Source: Bordetella petrii
GTDB taxonomy: Bacteria; Pseudomonadota; Gammaproteobacteria; Burkholderiales; Burkholderiaceae_B
Length of the DNA: 59,690 nt
Assembly: GCA_017745595.1 (NCBI GenBank)
Contig: WMBV01000033.1
Span: 1 to 59,690, forward strand
Direction: 5' to 3'
Part shown: positions 43,501 to 48,136 of the stretch, in pieces
Position numbering within the stretch: the first letter of the stretch is position 1
How the letters are laid out: each line of letters starts with the position of its first letter
Program-made: the position numbers and the translations under genes
Notes under the pieces: generated by a model
What the model was told of the DNA's origin: nothing
Databases searched by the model: none
The model's input: only the letters and a program-made list of their open reading frames with translations

Positions 43501-45417
43501 GAGGCATCGGGCCCGGTGGCCATACGCGCCGGCCGCGACATTGTGGGCTCCGGTACGCCGCTGGGCAAGAAGGATCCGACGGCCGGCCGCCTGAGCTCTA
43601 CCGATACGACCCGTGGCAACCTGATCGCGCATGCCTATGCCGATGAGATCTCGGTGGTGCAGGCCGGCCGCGACCTGCGCGACAGCAGCTTCTACATCCT
43701 CGGTCCGGGCCTGCTCGACATTTCGGCCGGCCGCCACGTCTATCTGGCCAACAATGGCGAGTTCAAGAGCCTGGGCCCGGTGGGCAACGTGGCGGCGTCA
43801 TCGGGCGATCGCAGCGGCGGCGCCAGCATCTCGGTGGCGGTCGGCGTGGGCGAGGGCGCATATTGGGACGCGTTTGCCCAGCGCTATCTGAACCCGGCCA
43901 ATTTGGCCGATCCGGACTTGCCCCTGGCCGATCAGCCGGGCAAGGCGGTGATCTCCTACGGCGGCGAGTTGACGCTGGCGCAATGGCTGCGGCGCGAGTT
44001 CGGCTATGCCGGCGACGAGTCCGGCGCCCCGGCCTTCCTCGCGCACAAACAGGCGGAGCTCGACGCGGCACGGGCCACCACGCTGGCTGACGGTCGCACC
44101 GGGAGCGGTCGCTCGCTGGCGCGCGAGTTCCAGCAGGAAAGCCAGCTCTACCTGGTGAACTGGCTGAGCGGGCGCTTCGCAGGTCCCAACGGCCTGGGGC
44201 TGAGCTTCGACGCGGCGACCATGGACGCCCGCGCCTTCTTTGACGCCCTGCCACCCGAACAGCAGCGGGCCTACCTGCGCAATGTGTATTACGCCGAACT
44301 GCGCGAATCGGGCCGCGAGTACAACGACCCCGACGGCAAGCGCTTGGGCAGCTACCTGCGCGGCCGTGAAGCCATCGCCACCCTGTTCCCCGAGCAGGAT
44401 GCGCAGGGCAGGGCGTTGACGTACGAGGGCGACTTGACCATGTTCAGCAGCGCGCTCTACTTCACCGCCGACTACGCCAACAACCCCGTCGGCCAAGCGC
44501 GGCCGAGGCCGGGCGTGACCTACGTTACCAAGGCGCAGTGGGAGGCGTTGGGCAGACCCGGCTACGGCGTGTCGTTCTACGATGTGCTGGACGCCGGCAT
44601 TCACACCAAGGTCGGCGGCGACATCAGCATCATGACGCCGGGCGGGCGCACTCTGGTGGGCATCGACGGCGGTTTCAATCCGGGCCCGGGTTCGGGCGTG
44701 ATCACCCAGGGTGACGGCAACATTAACCTCTATGCGCTGGACAGCATCCTGCTGGGCCAGAGCCGCATCTTCACGACCTTCGGCGGCAGCATCCTGGCCT
44801 GGTCGGCGCAAGGCGACATCAACGCCGGGCGCGGCAGCAAGACCACCATGGTGTATACGCCCCAGCGCCGGGAGTACGACATCATGGGCAACGTGGCGCT
44901 GTCGCCTTCGGCGCCCAGCACCGGCGCGGGCATTGCCACGCTCAATCCGATTCCCGAGGTCCCGCCGGGCGACATCGACCTGATCGCGCCCCTGGGCACG
45001 ATCGACGCGGGCGAGGCGGGCATCCGGGTGTCGGGCAACGTTAACGTGGCCGCACTGCACGTGGTCAATGCCGACAACATCCAGGTGCAAGGCGAATCCA
45101 CCGGCATTCCGGTCATGGCGGCGGTGAATGTGGGGGCATTGACCAGCGCCAGCGCGGCGGCCTCATCGGCGGCGACAGCGGCGCAGGAGTCCGTCTCGCG
45201 CGCCCGTGGACAAGCGCGCGACAACCAGCCTTCCGTCTTCACGGTACGGATTCTGGGCTTCGGGGGCCAGGGCGCGACCGGCGGGGCGGCTGGCGGTTCG
45301 GCGGCAGGCGGCTCGGTCGCTGGCAACCGTAGAGCGGGCTACCGGCCCGACGGCATGGTGCAGGTGGTGGGCGAAGCGGCGCTCACCGCCGCTGAGCGCC
45401 GGCGCTTCGGGCTGTAG
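31534..45417 (+). CDS. Filamentous-haemagglutinin-like exoprotein B (4627 aa)
   Basis: The largest of the three. ATG 31534 fits both the AGGA at 31518-31521 and the common promoter-to-start distance; ATG 31522 is four codons earlier. The extended signal peptide (RRLPRLTPLASALAVLAVVGS, cleaved near YAHA) precedes the shared RPFSGGWMAAKGATQ. The TPS domain (~170-265) has AILNWETFNVGRNTTVDF and NRNGVVFTGSSQVNVRNLVA. The long beta-helix part is more divergent than A versus C. It has unique inserts: Pro/Ala-rich LPAGT-type repeats (~3040-3160) and a 68-residue tandem duplication (~3236-3371). The C-terminal DUF3739-type end (GDIDLIAPLGTIDAGEAG, NQPSVFTVRILGFGGQG) is conserved. The frame is intact. 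Probably a surface-bound or released adhesin-like filament; its target is unknown. Confidence 0.9.
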   Translation: MSFASPSPRPSGSTLAFAQGRGGLLSRHVRRLPRLTPLASALAVLAVVGSVAGPYAHAQPRPFSGGWMAAKGATQSHTAATGRLPNGMLAGAGSAARQQQQARATLNRSVQNLGSAAAAIAAQQAAQAAARAAAAHEPSVPDGLAEGGLKVDVDPLTAGWLNAKAPVQTRAGGRTTVAIEQTADKAILNWETFNVGRNTTVDFRQQSDWAVLNRVNDPQARPSQIQGQIKADGTVMIANRNGVVFTGSSQVNVRNLVAAAAKITDAQFRERGIFGADDNTATFVGALGKVTVEQGAQLQTHEPASVTQGGGYVMLLGQEVRNDGHIVTRKGQAQLAAGDSFVIRKGLVTNSSAGGTTYSTTRGNEVAPKADPGLDASLIDPSLHRGRVTNAGLIQAREGDVTLAGHDVRQQGVAMATTTVNTRGTIHLLNSASDTQGTIALGKGAITAIILEDDGQTAFDSQRQALIEESAALDALRRGAGSGAFDNLSTQADRRDQSRIEIVSGRQVDFAEGSLTLATGGQVAVSAGGKAVVREGATLDVSGAVGVQVAMASNNVQINIQGNEQRDAPGNRDSTNLNNSNVWVDRRSLVLVPAGTGGYETDRWYTAGGLLEVGGYLGTTGHSVGEWMAQGGTVDFTGGEVATGAGSSINLSGGTLDVQSGYIRRSWLRGSDGRLYTVDRAPGDLLYQEGLYQGYERQSVRWGRTDTWINPLVAPGRRWEEGYTVGRDAGRLIIGTQRAVLEGDLETDTFQGGRQHTAPAAGLDGYRQVQDAVARRGALIIGTLASVYDEPTRNLRYSPVAVVDEIVIGMPSRADEATQEAAADTGPTRIVLDSAWLNGLELGSLQAYAKGSAQVSQTIEIAHGGEIALHAAQVDVNADVVARGGAITLGNMVEQYIDAGTGWQARPLTTSVPTGYEARVAIGENVTLDARGLWNNLWQDGADRGDLPFVDGGIVRVRSSGDVQVAAGSLLDVSSGAALMAGGGLRGGQGGDITLAADAYSGAGGNKGRLELAGELRGHGVDGGGTLRLQTGNAVVIGGQVPGSDGVLQAGDTPLVDLIATESFTLAQGAVLPVDYHFTRTHANPGEAVGGAPRVVAADPASWLTLGAAWTLPKAAGEYVNYSVTLSNGQYLNVDGYSWSTPPTLPAGTVITSIVNPANFPANYVVDSAILPNGIPLAPTPGVLKAGTVAASDLTYAAGTLIRAGAVLPQAVAVEALLHLDAGRFQQGFARYDVTGGNGLAVAKDADLRVTMPVLQADLSVAHTVATGADPRSALAPWLSPQFVESAQGSRMTQRGGADLVLTAGTARSMVEAGETPTLAIGEGARVEVDPGHAIVLNGNGQINIDGELRAPAGRIGVYGLGYGIEDVGHLKGHDRSVWIGEKSVLDVAGVAATAVDAQGRRYGVVLDGGRIEIGGQYQAYATKAEAIDNFIVMRPGARLDASGAAATLDLAGEGATRVASDGGVIHLASFNGLYLDGDMQAAAGGAGAAGGTLSLALEAPAYRNAGGPADRVLAHRELQLVQQQKPEGLSADLRAGQADPGLVYGHGRIGVDRIEAGGFDNLSLLVNGVLALGDGVDLSLGQSLHLASGGISLAEGAPVGARVKLAAPYVRLAGPSRVGKDNYTTPSLKAPSTNEGGMVQLQDDTQLRVEAGMLDVLNQVAFGAYGFSIQGDKALVSRPGFAQLELRSRNDLRLLKHTVSDRTSLTTEGDLLLAASQIYPATGATAEVRAGRKGAFNQWGVYEVSYDPERVLRLERSGDGATPPTPYSAFGVLRLLSANIDQGGVLRAPLGILEIGVAATDSQEPGAIRLRPGSVTSVSAAGLVMPYGGTVDGLSYNYAGAEARFHGLGASLGNVTLTADNIEVQDGARIDLSGGGDLTGAGFLTGRGGSTDARLNPLIQADPLGHGFTLPGLSTNPVYAIVPGAQPVAAPVAAENGAGDPLIGHQITIAAGVPGLAAGTYTLMPSTYALLPGAFRVELNGLASGGAAFGGAVTMRNGSYATAARLGITGTGIADVQTTQAVLTSADTLRRYSQYNETSYAQFGLDWALRDSAPRPQLERDARQLVLAPGSRLDIAAGSADFTPAQGGRGGTVVLNGGRIEILADGAAPTEGFDGTSVHAGTLNGLGAAGISIGGSPASEFAVQNDSGSSTQNAWQVSLGNGSTAELILRQGAVLEAASVFLVVNDNTSGLTIEQGAGINTLGQGKAPWDWTDGYVLRPGQTGVLAVSNGWLNVTSPTADDSWGPRGAGYLNIGTCAAGATCAGETVLYSEGTITAATNKSFELGESVRYGTRNLVLAMGGINVGSAAALAQADAAGVLPAGLTLNQTVLDRLLRGDTRSGAPALENLVLNASDSVNFYGSVDLSTIDPATGRSALERLVLGTPAIYGHGGAGDLARIETDILVWNGATTPAASVIAGGAGTGSGRFVVDAKTIEFGYGPQSQPDTVATHKRLALGFANVDLNAGERITANHKGDLAVYQSQGAWDDTAKAWTYSGGNLNINTPMLTGQAGSVNAIKAGGAIAIAAPAGVVVPPAEPATLAEALGAELALDAGTHLVLDTAVLLPSGKLTLSAQDDVRLAAGAQLDLAGRKIDFFDVGKYSWGGDVMLSSRHGNVVQHAASTIDLGAEYNRAGKLTALALEGMADLAGAIVGVSTGHYDAGGTQVPFAAGYLDVRAQRIADFAGLNERLTQGGVFGGRSFQLKQGDLVIGNELKAREINVSVDNGSLRVTGRVDASGEQAGSIRLAANNGVTIASSAVLDASASVLRRDSYGQAIEAPNRAVIEIDSGGGRLVLADGARMELDVAGASADYGTVALNAPRLGGATGNDVDIDASGNIAIAGAKSIAVNAFYTYDDASPGTDTSVDGRSYQRIDQAYLDEKHGDSVAFIGNALANGTLMNRKLAGLRRYTGQFHLRPGVEVVSNAALNPDGDLHVDGDIDLSGHRYASVNPHTARTSIYGSGEAGALVLRAASNLTFFGSITDGFDTSKLGVTADDNGWVLPAGRMPFGGDLVIPHGAMATLDAGTKFAAGRTLNYDVPVAGVTLPAGTLLPATMPLAQPLALPAGTVLGAAVLDADGNVAHAAGTVLQAPLTLDPGMQLAAGFRLPVQAHIAATVWPKGVALPAVMTLSQPLTLAKGAVVPSETDVVLPGGAQMVNLRPTGTDGTQGRTLALAPMLAPGSQSWDIRLVAGADLQAADSRLTQVNTTARLRLADPHFGLGAVITEVPGSGGGPSYVWGDLSQYQTLMDMMGLGELLTFTPVSGEPVTQAQIDELMKWGMIGSSPDELNGFDMGEMVGVVQPGFVWGDLSQYQAFADMMGLTDLLTFTPVSGEPVTQVQIDELMMWGLIGSSPDELNDFGMGEMVSGSAGGPPETVTSYQPARQQLFSVLRTGTGDLDLISGGDVEMTSLYGVYTAGTPSASLGSTYNQSRGRLTDGTVLRPEGAPFEGLVDGGPDSLYAAWYPEQGGNVLVRAQGDLKGDLVGNNEGKGDVGYTFANTRQQIASTAVGNWLWRQGIGSVEAGANALPTAWWINFGTYVAGGANGTRDEYGTWLFGNDPFLVGFTGVGTLGGGNLTVEAGGNAGMIDARGIQATWNETRHTPRSQGLHLAVASTGRITPDGVLMQTGGGDLALRLGGSLNPDPALRVNEHDLNSTFVNLRGATAIDAAAIGGVKLGYGGMDQMDSRLGNVYAAGGGQATGGPILVLGDSAVRIETRGDLVLGGTADPGRTLLLNATPFSYQGTAHDGDGWTWFSLWTPATAIDLFSAGGNLTPTTTWDERDLNETVRGGGKGRNQSANGDGSFYPSVLRAAAANGSLYYGASASNARHAGVGIMRYAHGTVLAPAPVGAQFVNATGQGELQLLAQDSIQGAGYVFSTSAADPRGMTSPFRPGFVGKLAETGGGQYGTDPLLVHNAAADAAQFNDWLASNGTLGRGNTAALFTFGGPATVADAVVGREPSRYYAVQGDIVGLRVGQEVLLGFPAGAAGSRYEASGPVAIRAGRDIVGSGTPLGKKDPTAGRLSSTDTTRGNLIAHAYADEISVVQAGRDLRDSSFYILGPGLLDISAGRHVYLANNGEFKSLGPVGNVAASSGDRSGGASISVAVGVGEGAYWDAFAQRYLNPANLADPDLPLADQPGKAVISYGGELTLAQWLRREFGYAGDESGAPAFLAHKQAELDAARATTLADGRTGSGRSLAREFQQESQLYLVNWLSGRFAGPNGLGLSFDAATMDARAFFDALPPEQQRAYLRNVYYAELRESGREYNDPDGKRLGSYLRGREAIATLFPEQDAQGRALTYEGDLTMFSSALYFTADYANNPVGQARPRPGVTYVTKAQWEALGRPGYGVSFYDVLDAGIHTKVGGDISIMTPGGRTLVGIDGGFNPGPGSGVITQGDGNINLYALDSILLGQSRIFTTFGGSILAWSAQGDINAGRGSKTTMVYTPQRREYDIMGNVALSPSAPSTGAGIATLNPIPEVPPGDIDLIAPLGTIDAGEAGIRVSGNVNVAALHVVNADNIQVQGESTGIPVMAAVNVGALTSASAAASSAATAAQESVSRARGQARDNQPSVFTVRILGFGGQGATGGAAGGSAAGGSVAGNRRAGYRPDGMVQVVGEAALTAAERRRFGL
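31595..31601 (+). repeat. G7 tract in the signal-peptide region of exoprotein B
   Basis: Seven G in a row about 60 bp after the start codon, encoding part of GRGGLLS. A change in its length would stop translation early. It is shorter than typical phase-variable tracts. Confidence 0.5.
41239..41646 (+). repeat. Tandem 204-bp (68-residue) duplication inside exoprotein B
   Basis: Two adjacent copies each start VWGDLSQYQ and continue with MMGL, LLTFTPVSGEPVTQ.QIDEL and GSSPDELN...MGEMV. They look alpha-helical and acidic rather than beta-helical. Neither exoprotein A nor C contains this unit. Confidence 0.85.
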
Positions 45418-45482
45418 CCGGTAAACGACTCAGCCCGCTTTGGCCCACCGGCACGCGCGCGAATCGCCGTGCATTGAAAGAG

Positions 45483-45521
45483 CAGTGCCCGCCGTCCAAT
45501 GTACTCGGATGGCGGGCACTG
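45483..45521 (+). terminator. Hairpin terminator after exoprotein B
   Basis: Eleven-bp arms CAGTGCCCGCC / GGCGGGCACTG are separated by 17 nt and followed by TGCTTGCTT. It lies 66 bp after the stop and just before the cassette C promoter. Confidence 0.7.
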
Positions 45522-45541
45522 TGCTTGCTTGACGTGTAGCC

Positions 45542-45568
45542 GTCATGTTTCTTTCATATTGATTTCGT
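45542..45568 (+). promoter_or_regulatory. Pho-box-like direct repeats upstream of STN gene C
   Basis: GTCAT (45542), TTCAT (45553) and TTCGT (45564) form three units spaced exactly 11 nt apart. Transcription would then begin near 45595, so the GTG at 45588 is an unlikely translation start. Confidence 0.6.
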
Positions 45569-45662
45569 AACATTCGCGTTCATTTGAGTGTTGCGCGCGC
45601 TCGTTGCACTTTCCCATAGTCCGATTTCCCATGAGTCCATTCTTGCTATCGCCGGAGACGTC

Positions 45663-46379
45663 TTGCCCGTTGCCCGTGTGTCGGTGGTGGCGGTTGTGAT
45701 GCTGGCCGCGGGGCTGGGCGTGGTGTTTCCCAGCATGGCCTTGGCGTCGGACCCCGAGCCCCAAGCCCGATCCGAGCCGGAGCCCCGGCCTGGGACAAAG
45801 ACATCGCGTCCCGGCGCCGAAGTGCGCTTGCAGTTCAATATCCCGGCGCAGGCGCTCGATACGGCGTTGCTACGCTATCAAGCACTGACCGGGCAGTCGG
45901 TGTTCTACGAAACCCGGCTGGCGTCCGGCAAGCAATCCACGGCTGTCAAAGGCCGGCATTCGGCGCGTCAGGCCCTGCGCCGGATGCTGGCCGGCACGGG
46001 GTTGACGGCGCAGATCGTCAACGGCCGATCCGTCATGCTCAAGCCCGAGGTGCGCCTCGAGCCTGAGGCTTCTTTGGTTGCGTCGGCCCAGGCCGTACGC
46101 CGCTACGATGGCCAGACGCAGTTGCGCTTGGGGCGGGCCTTGTGCGGTCTTCCTGGTCTATTGTCTGGCCGACACCGTGTAGCGCTGCGTTACTGGGTGG
46201 ACTCGGCGGGCCGGATCGAGGCACTCAAAGTTCGCATCGCGGCCGCGCCCGAGCTTGAGCAGGGTGTCGAAGCGGCGCTGATGGGGCGATTCGTTGGGGC
46301 GCCGCCGCCTGGCGTGGCGCGCTCGGCGGTGGTGCTGATTCACGCCGGCGCCGAGCAGCGTGAGCTTTGCGCGCCGTGA
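45663..46379 (+). CDS. VreA-like signalling protein C: STN + TonB_C, no beta-barrel
   Basis: 238 residues if translation starts at TTG 45663, which has GGAGA a few bases upstream and leaves a normal signal peptide (VSVVAVVMLAAGLGVVFPSM ending in ALAS). The frame is open from GTG 45588, but that lies at or before the expected transcript start. A Pro/Glu-rich linker (SDPEPQARSEPEPRPG) replaces the shorter linkers of A and B. The STN domain (~53-127) has LQFNIPAQALDTALLRYQAL and SVFYET. The TonB_C-like domain (~147-227) has LRLGRALCGL and HRVALRYWV. Cys161 and Cys236 correspond to the conserved pair. It is the most divergent of the three. GTGA overlap with the sigma gene. Confidence 0.8.
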   Translation: MPVARVSVVAVVMLAAGLGVVFPSMALASDPEPQARSEPEPRPGTKTSRPGAEVRLQFNIPAQALDTALLRYQALTGQSVFYETRLASGKQSTAVKGRHSARQALRRMLAGTGLTAQIVNGRSVMLKPEVRLEPEASLVASAQAVRRYDGQTQLRLGRALCGLPGLLSGRHRVALRYWVDSAGRIEALKVRIAAAPELEQGVEAALMGRFVGAPPPGVARSAVVLIHAGAEQRELCAP

Positions 46380-46900
46380 ACGATAGCGGATTGGGACGCC
46401 TGCGCAAACTGATCGCCGAGCGTTATGATCAGTTGCGCACCCAGGTGGCCAACCGCTTGGGCAGTTCCAGCGATATGGCCGGCGATGCCTTGCATGAAGC
46501 CTACTTGCGACTGGCCACACGCGAGGACCTGGACCAGATCAAGCACCCCCAGGCTTATCTGATCAATAGCGCAGTCAATGCCACGATCGACCGCATCCGC
46601 AGCGATGCGCGTCTGGTCGGCGAGGCTGAGGTCGATTCTCTATTCGAACTGGTGCAGGATGAGCCTGGGCCAGATCGCGTTGCGTCTGGACGCAACGACA
46701 TGGAAAGGATGTTGGCCGTTCTGGAGCGCCTGCCGCCTCGCCAGTGCGCATTGCTGGTCGACTATCGTGTGCATGGCGTGGGCACCGATGAGCTGGCCAA
46801 GCGATGGGGCATTTCCCGAGTGCTGGTGCGCCGCGAAATACAGGCGGCGCATCGAACCTGTTTGCGTGAGCTGGCCTGGACCGGCGCAGCCGACGATTGA
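46376..46900 (+). CDS. FecI/VreI-type ECF sigma factor C
   Basis: 174 residues from the GTG in the GTGA overlap. Region 2 is at ~8-80 (IAERYDQLRTQVANRLG, DALHEAYLRLATREDLDQIK, AYLINSAVNATIDRIRSD). Region 4 is at ~108-163 (VLERLPPRQCALLVDYRVHG, LAKRWGISRVLVRREIQAAH). The sequence is close to copies A and B in the DNA-reading helices and differs more between regions 2 and 4. Predicted targets are the anti-sigma C and exoprotein C promoters, which share CTCAAACGTC-type -10 regions. Confidence 0.9.
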   Translation: MNDSGLGRLRKLIAERYDQLRTQVANRLGSSSDMAGDALHEAYLRLATREDLDQIKHPQAYLINSAVNATIDRIRSDARLVGEAEVDSLFELVQDEPGPDRVASGRNDMERMLAVLERLPPRQCALLVDYRVHGVGTDELAKRWGISRVLVRREIQAAHRTCLRELAWTGAADD

Positions 46901-46936
46901 CACAACAACAATGATGATTCTCGAACACGATACGCC

Positions 46937-46965
46937 TGTTTCGCTTTCGTCCGCTCAAACGTCTA
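46937..46965 (+). promoter_or_regulatory. Predicted ECF-sigma promoter of anti-sigma gene C
   Basis: TGTTTC (46937-46942) and CGTCTA (46960-46965) are 23 nt apart start to start, 44 bp before the ATG. No Pho-box-like repeat precedes it. Confidence 0.6.
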
Positions 46966-47008
46966 TGTCTAAGAAGGCATTGTCGTTTGAAAAGACCTGT
47001 CACACGCG

Positions 47009-47998
47009 ATGAACGCTTACGACTCCACCTCGGATCCGGCCGGCAAGCCTGGCGCCGCCCATGCCGCTTTGCGCGAGCAGGCGCAGGCCTGGGCGCTTAA
47101 ATTGAAGACCGGCCAGCCCGACGCCGACGACGTGGCGGCATTTCATCGTTGGCGCAACCAAAGCGCCGACCACGCCTGGGCCTGGAGCGAAACGTGCAAA
47201 GACTGGAAAGCCCTGGGTGAGTCGGCCAAGCTGTTCGAGCAGCGCTATCGGCACAAAATGCTCGAGCCGCGGCCCCGGCAGGCCGCCCGGCGCTGGTTCC
47301 TGGCCGGAGCGGCCTCGGCATGTGGCGCCGTGGCGGTCGCGGGCCTGCTTCGGCCCCCGCTGGACCTTTGGCCTTCGTGGTCGGAAATGGGGGCCGACTA
47401 TCGCACGGATAAGGGTGAACAGCGCGCGCTGACGCTGGCCGGCCAGGTGCAGGTATCGCTCAATACCCAGACCAGCATCGCCGTGCAGACCCAAGATGGG
47501 GTGCCTCGGGTGTCATTGATCTCCGGCGAGGCGGCCATTGCCACGCGCGGGGCCGCATGCGACGTATTGGCGCAGGACGCTCGGCTGGCCATCGTCGACG
47601 GCGATTTCGAACTACGCACCTTGCCTGATGGGCGAGTGCGGGTGCGCTGCAATCGGGGCCAGGCTCAATTGCATCATACGAGGCGCACCGTGGCTTTGTC
47701 CGGGCATGAAGAGGTGCTTTACGATCGTGTCTCAGTCGGAAGCGTCACACCGCTGGCCGCGAACACCGGCGATTGGCGCCACGGAGTGGTGATGTTCGAC
47801 AACCTGCCGCTGGATCAGGCCATCGACGAAATCAACCGCTATCGGCCAGGCAGGGTGGTGTTGATCAATGATGCCTTGGCTGCACGCCGGTTCACCGCGA
47901 AATTTCAGGTTCAGGCTCTGGATGATGCCATCGAGCTGATGGAGCAGGTACTCGGGGTTCGAGTACGACGCGTGGGCGACCTAGTCTTGCTGACGTGA
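47009..47998 (+). CDS. FecR/VreR-type anti-sigma factor C
   Basis: 329 residues. The cytoplasmic part (~10-85) has LREQAQAWALKLKTGQPDAD and FHRWRNQSADHAWAWSETCK. A membrane span lies at ~95-112. The motif RPPLDLWPSWSEMGADYRT, a FecR domain (~128-225; GEQRALTLAGQVQVSLNTQT) and the STN-like end (VVMFDNLPLDQAIDEINRYR) follow. Compared with A and B the domain order is unchanged. Exoprotein C starts only 138 bp downstream, so read-through could contribute to it in addition to its own composite promoter. Thought to keep sigma C silent until the STN protein signals. Confidence 0.9.
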   Translation: MNAYDSTSDPAGKPGAAHAALREQAQAWALKLKTGQPDADDVAAFHRWRNQSADHAWAWSETCKDWKALGESAKLFEQRYRHKMLEPRPRQAARRWFLAGAASACGAVAVAGLLRPPLDLWPSWSEMGADYRTDKGEQRALTLAGQVQVSLNTQTSIAVQTQDGVPRVSLISGEAAIATRGAACDVLAQDARLAIVDGDFELRTLPDGRVRVRCNRGQAQLHHTRRTVALSGHEEVLYDRVSVGSVTPLAANTGDWRHGVVMFDNLPLDQAIDEINRYRPGRVVLINDALAARRFTAKFQVQALDDAIELMEQVLGVRVRRVGDLVLLT

Positions 47999-48010
47999 GG
48001 TTCGCAGGCT

Positions 48011-48063
48011 GTCAGAAAACCTTCACATAGTTTCTGTTTCCCAAAACGTCGCTCAAACGTCCA
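48011..48063 (+). promoter_or_regulatory. Composite promoter of exoprotein C: Pho-box-like repeat plus ECF-sigma elements
   Basis: GTCAG (48011-48015) and TTCAC (48022-48026) are 11 nt apart around AAAACC, with GTTCG another 11 nt upstream. Eight bases later TGTTTC (48035-48040) is followed by CGTCCA (48058-48063) at 23 nt start to start. The ATG is 74 nt further. A CCTTCC/GGAAGG hairpin around a G6 run lies in the leader (about 48083-48098). Confidence 0.6.
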
Positions 48064-48136
48064 TAAGGTAGCGGGTCATCCCTTCCAGGGGGGAAGGTCC
48101 TTCCGATACTGCCTTTGTCCATGAGTTGAGTCGACC

